Source: Candidatus Latescibacterota bacterium (GTDB taxonomy: Bacteria > Latescibacterota > UBA2968 > UBA8231). Taken from it: a stretch of DNA of 48,692 nucleotides. Shown in pieces: positions 23,101-30,936 of the stretch. The stretch covers positions 1 to 48,692 of the forward strand of contig JAJDYK010000193.1 in assembly GCA_022825185.1 (NCBI GenBank), given 5' to 3'. The first letter of the stretch is position 1. Every line of letters begins with the position of its first letter. The notes below the pieces were generated by a model. That model saw only the letters and a list, made by a program, of their open reading frames with translations. It searched no databases and had not been told where the DNA came from. Made by a program: the position numbers and the translations under genes.

Positions 23101-24495
23101 ATGGCAACGTATGATGTGGCAGTTATCGGCGGCGGCCCAGGTGGGTATTCAGCCGCCATTCGCGCGCGGCAGTTGGGGTTAAAAACCGCGCTGATCGAAG
23201 ACGCCGAGTTGGGCGGCACCTGTCTCAATTGGGGCTGCATTCCCACCAAGGCTCTGCTTAAGCAAGCCGAAGTGTACCAGCTTTTCTTGCGCGCCGAGGA
23301 ATTCGGTCTACGAGTTGATACGCCGGCAGTGGATTGGGATGCGGTCATTGGCCGGAGCCGCCAAGTAGCCGAGCAGTTATCCAAAGGCGTGGCCTATCTG
23401 ATGCAGAAGAACCAAGTCGAGGTGTTCGCTGGCAGGGGCCGGTTGACGCCCAGCCGCCAAGTTGCGGTTGAGGACGGCGACGGCGAAGTCATGGCCGAGC
23501 TAGACGCCGCGCACGTGGTGCTGGCCACTGGTGCCCGCCCCAAATCCATTCCAGGCGTAGAATTCGACGGCGAGCGGATCATTGCCAGCCGCGAGGCCAT
23601 GATCGTCGCCGAACAGCCCGCCTCCCTCGCCATCATCGGAGCCGGAGCCATTGGCGTGGAGTTCGCCTATTTCTATCGCGCCTTTGGCAGCAAGGTGCTG
23701 CTGTTGGAAGCTCTGCCCCAGGTCTTGCCGCGCGAAGACGAAGAGATTGCTGCGGGACTGGCTGAAAGCCTGACAAGGCAGGGAATCGAAGTGGTGACCG
23801 GAGCCCGGGTCGAGGAGGTTAAAAAACAAAAGCGCGCGGTCGCGTTGCGCTACCGAGTCGGCGACGAGGAGCAGACGCGGAGAGTGGAGCGAGTGCTGGT
23901 CGCCACTGGGGTACAGGGCAATATCGAGGGACTGGGGCTGGAAGCGCTGGGCATCCGCACCCGCGACGGCGCGATTGTGGTTGATGAGCGGATGCAGACC
24001 AGCGCTAAGGGCATCTACGCGATTGGCGACGTGGCCGGTCCGCCGCTGTTGGCGCACGCAGCCGCGCAGGAGGGAATTGCGGCCGTCGAGTTTATAGCGG
24101 GCCGCGACCGTCCCACCTTGGACCCGAACCAAGTGCCCAACTGCATCTATTGCCAGCCGCAGGTAGCCAGCGTCGGCCTGAGCGAAAGCCAAGCGCGCGA
24201 AGCCGGGTACGACGTCAAGGTCGGGCGCTTTCCGTTTGCGGCCAGCGGCAAGGCGCAAGCGGCCGGGGAAACTGAAGGGCTGGTCAAGCTGGTCTTTGAC
24301 GCGCGCTACGGCGAGTTGTTGGGCGGGGCCATTCTGGGAGCTGAGGCCACGGAGTTGATCGCCGAATTGACGCTGGCTCTGCGGCTCGAAGCCACGTATG
24401 AAGAGCTGTTGCTGACCTCGCACGCGCACCCGACGCTGTCCGAGGCCGTGATGGAAGCGGCTGGACAGGCTTTTGGCGAGGCGATTAACTATTAA
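23101..24495 (+). CDS. lpd: Dihydrolipoyl dehydrogenase (E3)
   Basis: 464 residues from the ATG at 23101; the frame is open 27 codons further but the FAD-binding strand starts right at MATYDVAVIGGGPGGYSA. The redox disulfide is Cys41-Cys46 in GGTCLNWGCIPTKA. The NAD site is ASLAIIGAGAIGVEFAYF, the second FAD contact is GIYAIGDVAG, and the C-terminal catalytic His-Glu pair is in SHAHPTLSEAVMEAA. The flavoenzyme reoxidises lipoamide for pyruvate and 2-oxoglutarate dehydrogenases and the glycine cleavage system. None of those partner genes is in the window, so it serves complexes encoded elsewhere. The stop is followed at once by a heptamer repeat and the aminotransferase gene. Confidence 0.95.
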   Translation: MATYDVAVIGGGPGGYSAAIRARQLGLKTALIEDAELGGTCLNWGCIPTKALLKQAEVYQLFLRAEEFGLRVDTPAVDWDAVIGRSRQVAEQLSKGVAYLMQKNQVEVFAGRGRLTPSRQVAVEDGDGEVMAELDAAHVVLATGARPKSIPGVEFDGERIIASREAMIVAEQPASLAIIGAGAIGVEFAYFYRAFGSKVLLLEALPQVLPREDEEIAAGLAESLTRQGIEVVTGARVEEVKKQKRAVALRYRVGDEEQTRRVERVLVATGVQGNIEGLGLEALGIRTRDGAIVVDERMQTSAKGIYAIGDVAGPPLLAHAAAQEGIAAVEFIAGRDRPTLDPNQVPNCIYCQPQVASVGLSESQAREAGYDVKVGRFPFAASGKAQAAGETEGLVKLVFDARYGELLGGAILGAEATELIAELTLALRLEATYEELLLTSHAHPTLSEAVMEAAGQAFGEAINY

Positions 24496-24529
24496 TTGAG
24501 AATTGGGAATTAGGAATGAGGAATGTAGA
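24495..24529 (+). repeat. Five degenerate seven-base tandem repeats
   Basis: Units ATTGAGA, ATTGGGA, ATTAGGA, ATGAGGA and ATGTAGA lie head to tail starting at the last base of the lpd gene. Short heptamer arrays of this type (GGAATTA-like) are known from intergenic regions of cyanobacteria and others. The fourth unit supplies the likely ATG of the next gene. Confidence 0.75.
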
Positions 24530-25739
24530 GTCGAGTGGTATAAAGCCCCCCTCGCTTCCACCGCTGGACCAGCTCCTGCCGGCCGAACCGCTGCTGCTGA
24601 TGGGGGCTGGGCCGGTGCCGGTGGAGGCGGAGGTTGCGCGAGCGGGTGGCATGGTTATCAACCACTTGGGGCCGACGATGGATCGGCTAGTGGAGCACAT
24701 CAAGCAGTTAGCTGGCTATGCCTTTCAGACGGCTGATAAGCACATCTTGGGAGTTGGGGGGCCGGCGTCGGCAGCTATGGAAATGGCGATGGGCAATTTG
24801 CTATGGCCGGGCCGCCGCGCCTTGGTGCTGCAAAACGGTTGGTTTAGCGGGCGCTTTGCCGAGATGGCAACCGGCGTGGGGGCGGAGGTCGAAGTGCTGG
24901 CTGTGCCGGAAGGGCAAGCTGTCTGCGCTGAGCGCGTTGTCGAGCGGCTCAAGAGTCAGCACTACGACGTGGTGACGATGGTGCAGGGCGAGACCTCCAG
25001 CGGCGTCTGCACGACCGAGCTGCCGGCGATTGCCCGCTTGTGCCGCGAGCACGGGGCGCTGGCAGTTGTCGATGCGGTCTGCACGTTGAGCACCATGCCT
25101 TTGGAAAAGGACGTTTGGGGCATTGACGTAGTTATCACGGGCAGTCAGAAAGGTCTGTCAGCGCTGCCGGGCGTGGCGCTGATTGCCTTTTCCGACGCGG
25201 CTTGGGAGCAGGTGCAGCAGCATCCCGGTCCTAAGCCGCACTGGTGTTTGGACGCGCTGCGGGCGGAAAACTTTTGGCAGCACCACCAGTACCACTATAC
25301 CGCCCCGGTCTCGGGGTTGTTGGCCCTGCACGAAGCCCTGCGGCTGGTCTGCGAGGAGACGCTGGAGCGCCGCTTTGCGCGGCATCGGCACTCGTCGCTG
25401 GCTCTGCAAGCTGGCATTGAGAGGATGGGGCTGGTGCTGGCTGCGCCGCGTCGCATTCGCCTCAATTCGGTGGTGGCAATCCAAGTGCCCGCTGGGGTAG
25501 ATAGCGCCCGAATGCGGGTTGATATGTCAAATCGCTTCCACGTCGAAATATCCGGGGCCTTTGGCCTCGACATAGTGCGCATCGGCCAAATGGGCGAGCA
25601 GTGCCGGGCACCGCACTTGTTCCGCGTGTTGCACGCCTTGGGCGGTGCCCTCGCGCACGAAGGAGCCAGTGTGGATACTAGCGCGGGCATGGCAGCGCTA
25701 GAGTATTATTTGTCGGGCTATGCGGACGATTTGTTTTGA
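24516..25739 (+). CDS. Class V aminotransferase (alanine-glyoxylate / serine-pyruvate type)
   Basis: 407 residues. The fold type I PLP lysine is Lys212 in ITGSQKGLSALPG, preceded by Asp186 in LAVVDAVCTLST, which contacts the pyridine nitrogen. The substrate end opens LLLMGAGPVPVEAEVA, and GVGGPASAAMEMAM is the phosphate-loop region; VQGETSSGVCT is typical of the alanine-glyoxylate group. These enzymes move amino groups among alanine, serine, glyoxylate and related compounds in the cytoplasm. The start is uncertain: the ATG at 24516 lies inside the heptamer repeat with an SD-like TTAGGA directly adjacent. A second candidate ATG (in LLMGAG) would cut away part of the family's N-terminal segment. 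Another PLP enzyme follows 55 bases later. Confidence 0.88.
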   Translation: MRNVESSGIKPPSLPPLDQLLPAEPLLLMGAGPVPVEAEVARAGGMVINHLGPTMDRLVEHIKQLAGYAFQTADKHILGVGGPASAAMEMAMGNLLWPGRRALVLQNGWFSGRFAEMATGVGAEVEVLAVPEGQAVCAERVVERLKSQHYDVVTMVQGETSSGVCTTELPAIARLCREHGALAVVDAVCTLSTMPLEKDVWGIDVVITGSQKGLSALPGVALIAFSDAAWEQVQQHPGPKPHWCLDALRAENFWQHHQYHYTAPVSGLLALHEALRLVCEETLERRFARHRHSSLALQAGIERMGLVLAAPRRIRLNSVVAIQVPAGVDSARMRVDMSNRFHVEISGAFGLDIVRIGQMGEQCRAPHLFRVLHALGGALAHEGASVDTSAGMAALEYYLSGYADDLF

Positions 25740-25794
25740 CCTATTAAGGTGTGGATAGGTCAATTAGCTGGTGTTTCTATAGAAAGGACTCCTA

Positions 25795-26901
25795 ATGAGT
25801 GATGCTCTAGCATATCCAACCTATGAAAGCCTCGGCGTGCGGCCTCTGATCAACTGCCGAGGGACCTTTACCATTATCAGCGGCTCGCTAATTTTGCCCG
25901 AAGTGCGGCAGGCTATGGTCGAGGGCTCCAAGCAATACGTCCATCTCGACGAATTAATGGAGGCCGTCGGGACGCGCATCGGCGAGCTGATGCAGTGCGA
26001 GTGGGGGCTGATTACTAATGGTTGCGCTGCGGCGTTGTGCCAAGTTACGGCCGCTTGCGTGGCCGGTACGGACCCCGAGAAAATGGCGCGGTTGCCCGAT
26101 GCTACGGGCATGAAAAACCAAGTCCTCGTCCAGCCGAGCCACCGCCACGTGTACGATCACGCCGTGCGCATGGTCGGCGTCGAAATAATCGAGGTTGAGA
26201 CGCTCGCCGATCTAGAGGCGGCGCTGTCGGACCGCACGGCTATGCTGTTGGTGTTTGGCGATGCGGCCGAGCGGGGCCAGATCTCGGTGGCGGATATGGC
26301 CGCGGCCGGGCAGCGACATGGCGTGCCGACGTTTGTCGATGCCGCGGCCGAGCGACCGGATGTGCCCAACTGGTATCTGGAGCAGGGAGCTGATGCAGTG
26401 GCTTATTCGGGCGGCAAGTGTTTGCGCGGGCCGCAGGCGTCGGGCTTGGTCTTGGGGCGCAAGGAACTGTTACAGGCAGCTTTCCTCAACGGGGCACCGC
26501 ACCACGCGCTAGGAAGGCCAATGAAGGCGGGCAAGGAAGAAATCATGGGGCTGCTGGCCGCGGTGGAGCAGTGGGTGGTGCGCGACCACGCGGCCGAGTG
26601 GCGGGAGTGGGAGCGGCGGCTCGCGGTCATAGCCGACGCAGTGGAAAAGTTTCCCTCGGTGGCGACGCAGGTCAACCAGCCCGGGCGCTCGAATGTTGCG
26701 CCGAATTTGGCGGTGCGCTGGGATCGAGAAAAGCTGGCCATCAGTGGCCACGAACTAGCGCGTCAGCTATCGGCTGGTCAGCCGCGAATCGAGATCGCCG
26801 CTCACGAAAGCGGCTTTGGGATCAATCCCTATATGATGGAGCCGGGCGAGGAAGACATTGTGGCGCAGCGGGTGAGCGAGATCTTGGCCGCAGTTGGATA
26901 G
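25795..26901 (+). CDS. SelA-like PLP-dependent enzyme (fold type I)
   Basis: 368 residues. The layout matches the L-seryl-tRNA selenium transferase/glucosaminate ammonia-lyase group rather than ordinary aminotransferases: ESLGVRPLINCRGTFTIISGS near the N-terminus, then AVGTRIGELM, LITNGCAAALCQ, a VDAAAERPDV aspartate, and PLP Lys208 in AYSGGKCLRGPQASG. It is shorter than true SelA (about 460) and lacks the N-terminal tRNA-binding extension. No selD or selB is nearby, so a catabolic lyase or epimerase on an amino-sugar acid is more likely. AGAAAGGACTCCTA precedes the ATG. It follows the class V aminotransferase on the same strand and may share its transcript. It converges with the PBP gene. 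Confidence 0.85.
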   Translation: MSDALAYPTYESLGVRPLINCRGTFTIISGSLILPEVRQAMVEGSKQYVHLDELMEAVGTRIGELMQCEWGLITNGCAAALCQVTAACVAGTDPEKMARLPDATGMKNQVLVQPSHRHVYDHAVRMVGVEIIEVETLADLEAALSDRTAMLLVFGDAAERGQISVADMAAAGQRHGVPTFVDAAAERPDVPNWYLEQGADAVAYSGGKCLRGPQASGLVLGRKELLQAAFLNGAPHHALGRPMKAGKEEIMGLLAAVEQWVVRDHAAEWREWERRLAVIADAVEKFPSVATQVNQPGRSNVAPNLAVRWDREKLAISGHELARQLSAGQPRIEIAAHESGFGINPYMMEPGEEDIVAQRVSEILAAVG

Positions 26902-26904
26902 TAG

Positions 26905-28947
26905 TTAGTTGGGCCGCTCGCCTCGGCGCAAGGCCACGGACAGCGGCTCAACCCCATCCTTGTTGGGCCTTGAACTCACCTTGCCAGTGCGGGGATTCAC
27001 GCTGTGAATCATCACGTCCTCGGGCACGTCAAAATCCTTTTCCGGCCGCCCCTCGTTTATGGCGATCATAAAATCCGTCCAGATGGGCACGGCACCGCTG
27101 CCACCGGTGATTTGCACCCCGCGCGTATCCACTAGCTTATGGGATCGGCGGTCGTCGAATCCCACCCAGACGCTGGCTACTAAGTCTGGTGTGAAGCCGG
27201 TGAACCAAGCGTCGGTATTGTCGTTGGTCGTGCCGGTCTTGCCAGCGGCTGGCCGCACAAAGCCGAGCTTGCGCACTTGGTGGCCGGTGCCGCGATCTAC
27301 AGTCTGGCGCAAAAGGTGGACCATCTGCGCGGCGAGGTCGGGCGCGATGGCTTGGCGGATCTGTGGCTGGTGGGTAAAGATCGGCTGGCCGTCGGCATCG
27401 ACGATCCGCTCTATCAAGGCCGGCGTCACCTGCAAGCCGTAATTGGCGAAAGTTCCGTACGCCGCGGCCATTTCCAACACGGTAACTTCGGCGACGCCCA
27501 AGGCAATGCTCTTGTAGGCTCCTATTGGCCCGGCAAAACCCAAGCGGTGGGCTGTCTCGACGACGCGGGGTGGACCGACGAGTTCGGAGATTTGTATGGC
27601 CGTGGAGTTGGCCGAGCGAACTAAGGCCCACGCTGCGATCGCCTGCCCCAAGTAGCGGTTGTTGTAGTTGCGCGGTTGCCACTTTCGCCCATTGACGATA
27701 TAGGTGCGCCGCTGGTCGTTAAAGATGGTGACCGGGCTGATCTCGCCCGCTTCCAAAGCTGCTAGGTAAGCTATCGGCTTAAAGCCAGAGCCGGGCTGGC
27801 GGCGGGCGGTGAGCGCGCGGTTGTAGTAGCTGACGAAGATGTCCCGACCCCCGACCATAGCGAGCACTTTACCCGTCTGCGATAGGCACACCAACGCACC
27901 TTGGACGTAGGCCGGGCGCTCGGCCATCGACGCTTCCGCATAGGGCTTAAAGCCCAGCCGCTCATCCAATTCGACCATCCCCTTGGCCACCGCTTCTTCG
28001 GCTGCTTCTTGCATTGTAATGTCCAAGGTGGTATAGACTTTCAGGCTCCCGTAGTGCAGGGCTGACGGTCCCCACTGCCGGACGATTTCTGCGTTGATGG
28101 CTTCGACCCAATAGGGTACTGGGTTGCGGGGCGGGTAGCCGGGGTTGATGAGGTTTTCGGCTCGCAGGGCGGCGTATTCCCGGCGCGTCGCCGGATCGAG
28201 GAAGCCGCTGGCGACCATGCGGTCGAACACGTGTTGTAGTCGGGCGGTAGCCCGTTGGGGGTTCCGCAGGGGATTGTACTTGGTCGGGGCGTTGACTTGG
28301 CCGATGAGCAGGGCGGCGCGGGGCAAGCTCAGCGAGTCAGGGGTCGTGTCGAAGAAGGTGATCGCGGCGTCGTGAATGCCGTAGGCGTTGGTGCCGTAGA
28401 AGACTTCGTTGAGGTACAGCTCTATGAGGCGATTTTTGTAAGTGGGTTGCCCAGCGGCGTTGGTATCTGGGTACGAGGCGGCAAAGAACGCCTCTAGTTG
28501 CACGGCGAGGAGTGCTTCCGACAGCTTGCGCGCAAAGGTCTTTTCCGGCGAAAAGAACAGGCGCTTGACGAGCTGTTGGGTCAAGGTGCTGCCGCCGCGG
28601 GTGAGGCTGCGCTTGTGCAGGTTGTCGCGGACCGCGCCGCCGATGGCCAGCAGATCGACGCCTCGGTGGTGGTAAAAGTGCGCGTCTTCCGTGGCGATGA
28701 GCGCTTGTACGACGTGAGGGCTGATGTCTTCGAGGGGCACCCATTGGCGGCTCTGATTGAAGGTGTATATGCGCTCGCCAGAGGCCGCGTACATCTCCGT
28801 GCCGGGGCGGATGCCTAGCTCGCGCGGATCGGTGGGCAGGCTAGGCAAGTTAGGGGCCATGCGCCAGATGGCGTACCCCACTCCCGTCCCGCCCGCCAAG
28901 ACGAAGAGTACAGTCAGGACCACGCCGATGAGCAGCGCCCGTCTCAT
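26905..28947 (-). CDS. Class A penicillin-binding protein 1A-type (transglycosylase/transpeptidase)
   Basis: 680 residues: a membrane anchor (ALLIGVVLTVLFVLAGGTGVG) at 4-24, then a GT51 glycosyltransferase domain (VQALIATEDAHFYHHRGVD with the catalytic Glu, RGGSTLTQQLVKRLFF, RKLSEALLAVQLE, ELYLNEVFYGTNAYGI). A transpeptidase domain follows, with SxxK (GSGFKPIAYLAAL), SxN (VRSANSTAIQ) and KTG (PAAGKTGTTNDNTDAW). It polymerises and cross-links peptidoglycan in the periplasm. The tail is short, without the extra modules of some PBPs. The ATG overlaps the upstream stop as ATGA, with GGAGGAG ahead, so it is coupled to the unknown membrane protein before it. It shows that the organism has a normal murein wall. 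Confidence 0.96.
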   Translation of the reverse strand: MRRALLIGVVLTVLFVLAGGTGVGYAIWRMAPNLPSLPTDPRELGIRPGTEMYAASGERIYTFNQSRQWVPLEDISPHVVQALIATEDAHFYHHRGVDLLAIGGAVRDNLHKRSLTRGGSTLTQQLVKRLFFSPEKTFARKLSEALLAVQLEAFFAASYPDTNAAGQPTYKNRLIELYLNEVFYGTNAYGIHDAAITFFDTTPDSLSLPRAALLIGQVNAPTKYNPLRNPQRATARLQHVFDRMVASGFLDPATRREYAALRAENLINPGYPPRNPVPYWVEAINAEIVRQWGPSALHYGSLKVYTTLDITMQEAAEEAVAKGMVELDERLGFKPYAEASMAERPAYVQGALVCLSQTGKVLAMVGGRDIFVSYYNRALTARRQPGSGFKPIAYLAALEAGEISPVTIFNDQRRTYIVNGRKWQPRNYNNRYLGQAIAAWALVRSANSTAIQISELVGPPRVVETAHRLGFAGPIGAYKSIALGVAEVTVLEMAAAYGTFANYGLQVTPALIERIVDADGQPIFTHQPQIRQAIAPDLAAQMVHLLRQTVDRGTGHQVRKLGFVRPAAGKTGTTNDNTDAWFTGFTPDLVASVWVGFDDRRSHKLVDTRGVQITGGSGAVPIWTDFMIAINEGRPEKDFDVPEDVMIHSVNPRTGKVSSRPNKDGVEPLSVALRRGERPN

Positions 28948-29837
28948 TGCTCCTCCAATCCGAGGTGTTGTTGCACAGACTGGGTCGGCAGCACGAGCGC
29001 TGTGGCCTCTTGGCCCGGCACGAGCGCGTACGCGGCGAATTGATCTTCGTCTCCAGTGCGGGTCAGACGCAGTTCAAAGCCGTCTGCGTTGTCCCAAGCT
29101 GTGAGTAGATGCTTGACCTCACCTTGGCGCAGCGAATCGGCCCGAGCTTGCACGACCTCCGCTAGGGCGGCTGTGATGATCGGCCCGGCATCGCTTTGCG
29201 CGCGCTCGGGGTCAGGACCCAAAAGCGGCGCTAGGTGCTGACGCCAGTAGGCCATGTCTTCCTCTTTCATCTTTAGAAAGGTCCAAGCTTCGGGCTCGTC
29301 TTTTGCCAGTAGGCATTGGTGAAGCTGGTAGAAGAGCGAGCCGTTCTCTAGGGCTATTTGTGCGCCAACGAGTGCGCGGAGATACGAACCGTGGTCGGGT
29401 ACGGCGGCTTGGGTTAGTAAAGAGCGGCCCTGCTCGTAGATCTGTAGGGAATAGGCTAGTTCGCGCAGCGTCTCTGGGCTGAGGTGATCGGGCTGGAGGG
29501 CGGTGTCGCGCCGCGCGACGGCAAAGAACGCCGCATGGGTGCCGTGGTACTGAAGTTGGTAGTGATTTTGCAAGACCGGCAGCGGGGCTTGGCGCGGCTC
29601 TAGCGGCACCTCGGCCAGCGAGTCGGATAGGGCCATGCGAGTCTGCCGGCTGGCGAGAATGCCCTGCCAGAGTGCTCCTCCTGGCTGGCGTTTGGGGTTT
29701 TGCTGCATCAGGTATTGACCGATATAGCGGGCCGCGTATTGGGTTCGGTACTCAAGCAAAAAAAGTACGCAAGCCGCGCCCAAAGGCACCAGCGCACACA
29801 GGGCGATGCGGAAGAGGCCGTAGAGCAAGGATACCAT
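28944..29837 (-). CDS. Unknown membrane-anchored protein coupled to PBP1A
   Basis: 297 residues of no family I recognise. Residues 1-28 (SLLYGLFRIALCALVPLGAACVLFLLEY) form a membrane anchor; the rest would be periplasmic and mostly helical, rich in Gln, Leu and Tyr (QYAARYIGQYLMQQ, LRELAYSLQIYEQGRSLL, ALENGSLFYQLHQCLL), with a beta-rich end (ELRLTRTGDEDQFAAYALV). No catalytic motif stands out. Its stop overlaps the PBP1A start (ATGA), so it may assist or regulate that synthase, as lipoprotein or membrane activators do in other bacteria. A good promoter abuts the ATG so closely that the messenger may have no leader. Confidence 0.75.
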   Translation of the reverse strand: MVSLLYGLFRIALCALVPLGAACVLFLLEYRTQYAARYIGQYLMQQNPKRQPGGALWQGILASRQTRMALSDSLAEVPLEPRQAPLPVLQNHYQLQYHGTHAAFFAVARRDTALQPDHLSPETLRELAYSLQIYEQGRSLLTQAAVPDHGSYLRALVGAQIALENGSLFYQLHQCLLAKDEPEAWTFLKMKEEDMAYWRQHLAPLLGPDPERAQSDAGPIITAALAEVVQARADSLRQGEVKHLLTAWDNADGFELRLTRTGDEDQFAAYALVPGQEATALVLPTQSVQQHLGLEEQ

Positions 29838-29843
29838 AGCGAC

Positions 29844-29872
29844 ACAATAAGTTCGGGGCGGCTACTTGTCAA
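29844..29872 (-). promoter_or_regulatory. Sigma-70-type promoter giving a nearly leaderless transcript
   Basis: On the minus strand: perfect TTGACA at 29867-29872, 17-base spacer, then TATTGT at 29844-29849 (four of six). Transcription starting about seven bases past the -10 would begin at or within a base or two of the ATG at 29837, and no SD site precedes that ATG. It drives the unknown membrane protein and PBP1A. Confidence 0.6.
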
Positions 29873-29878
29873 AAGTGC

Positions 29879-29906
29879 TTGCCCATTTTGGGCGGCTAAT
29901 GATACT
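29879..29906 (+). promoter_or_regulatory. Probable promoter of the FN3 gene
   Basis: TTGCCC at 29879-29884, 16-base spacer, GATACT at 29901-29906 (four of six consensus -10 bases). The FN3 start codon is 43 bases downstream with a strong GGGGAGG site. It lies back to back with the minus-strand promoter, their -35 boxes only six bases apart. Confidence 0.4.
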
Positions 29907-29948
29907 TTTGCAGAGAGGCGATTAATCTATCTGGGGAGGTAGAAAAAC

Positions 29949-30935
29949 ATGAAACGCCTAAAATTTGCATGGATTGCCGTCGTCGTCGGGTTGTGGCACT
30001 GCGGCGGCGATGGCGAAAAGGGCACCAGTCCCGTCGAGACCATCGATGCTCCGCAGGTGCCGCATGCGCTAAGTGTAGAGCGCATCGGCGACGGCGAGGT
30101 ATGGCTCAATTGGCAGGCTGTCGAGGGCGAGGACGAGGTGCTCTACGTCGTCTATCGCTCGGTCGGAGCCGACGCGGCCGTGGCTCTTGACTCCACGTTT
30201 GAGACTCGATACAAGGATCAGGGGCTGCGATACGAGCTGGAGTACACCTATCGAGTAACCGCGATAAACGGCGGCGGCGAGAGTGCCCCCTCGAATGCCG
30301 TCAGCGGCCAGCCCCTCAACAGCTTGACGCCGCAGCGGCCGACCTCGGTGCGCGCCGTAGCGCGTCACCTCGAAGTACTCGGCCAGCTCGACATCGCACT
30401 CGATTGGGCTGACAATGCGGAGACCGACCTAGCAGGCTACCGGGTCTATCGCTCGACTGAGCAGGGTTTTACTCCGGCCCTTGAGCATTTACTCATGCAG
30501 GTGTCGGGGCCGGGCTTCATTGACGCGGAGATCGAGGTGGGCACGGTGTACTACTACCGAATTACGGCGATAGATCTCGGCGGCAAGGAAAGCAAGGCCT
30601 CTGAGGAGGCAAGCGACGTCGCGCTGCCCTCGCCGGTGCCGTTGGTCCCGGTCGCTGGGGAAGAGGCCGCGGCACCGTTGACCTTTACTTGGAATCGCTT
30701 GCCCGAAGCGCGCGCATTCCGGGTGATCGTCACTACCTCGCTGACCAGTGGCGAAGTGTCGGACATACCGCTGACTAGCGATACCACGGCCGTATTTACC
30801 GGGCGCATTAAGGATGGGCGCTTGGTCGCGCTCGAACCCGGACAAGTGTACTACTGGAAGGTCGTGGCCAGTACGCACACCGAGGGAGTTGAGAATTCGG
30901 TGAGTCGGGTTGAGAGTTTTAAGGTGGCTGAGTAG
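29949..30935 (+). CDS. Fibronectin type III repeat protein, exported (possible lipoprotein)
   Basis: 328 residues. The start KRLKFAWIAVVVGLWHCGGDG is a signal sequence with a single Cys at 18; the -3 to -1 residues (LWH) do not fit a normal lipobox, so lipidation is doubtful. Two FN3 domains are seen: about 36-125 (VPHALSVERIGDGEVWLNWQ, LEYTYRVTAINGGGESAPSN) and 130-228 (IALDWADNAETDLAGYRVYR, YYYRITAIDLGGKESKAS). A third beta domain (230-326) with FTWNRLPEARAFRVIV and GQVYYWKVVAS follows. FN3 repeats are spacers or binding modules on secreted enzymes and surface proteins; there is no catalytic part here. The CCA-enzyme gene starts one base after its stop. Confidence 0.88.
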   Translation: MKRLKFAWIAVVVGLWHCGGDGEKGTSPVETIDAPQVPHALSVERIGDGEVWLNWQAVEGEDEVLYVVYRSVGADAAVALDSTFETRYKDQGLRYELEYTYRVTAINGGGESAPSNAVSGQPLNSLTPQRPTSVRAVARHLEVLGQLDIALDWADNAETDLAGYRVYRSTEQGFTPALEHLLMQVSGPGFIDAEIEVGTVYYYRITAIDLGGKESKASEEASDVALPSPVPLVPVAGEEAAAPLTFTWNRLPEARAFRVIVTTSLTSGEVSDIPLTSDTTAVFTGRIKDGRLVALEPGQVYYWKVVASTHTEGVENSVSRVESFKVAE

Positions 30936-30936
30936 G

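Noticed and set aside
25795..26901. True selenocysteine synthase
   Set aside because: It is about 100 residues short, lacks the tRNA-binding N-terminus, and no selD, selB or selenoprotein is seen in the window.
29949..30010. Lipobox in the FN3 protein
   Set aside because: The residues before the Cys are L-W-H, which do not meet the usual small-residue rule at -1; recorded as uncertain export only.
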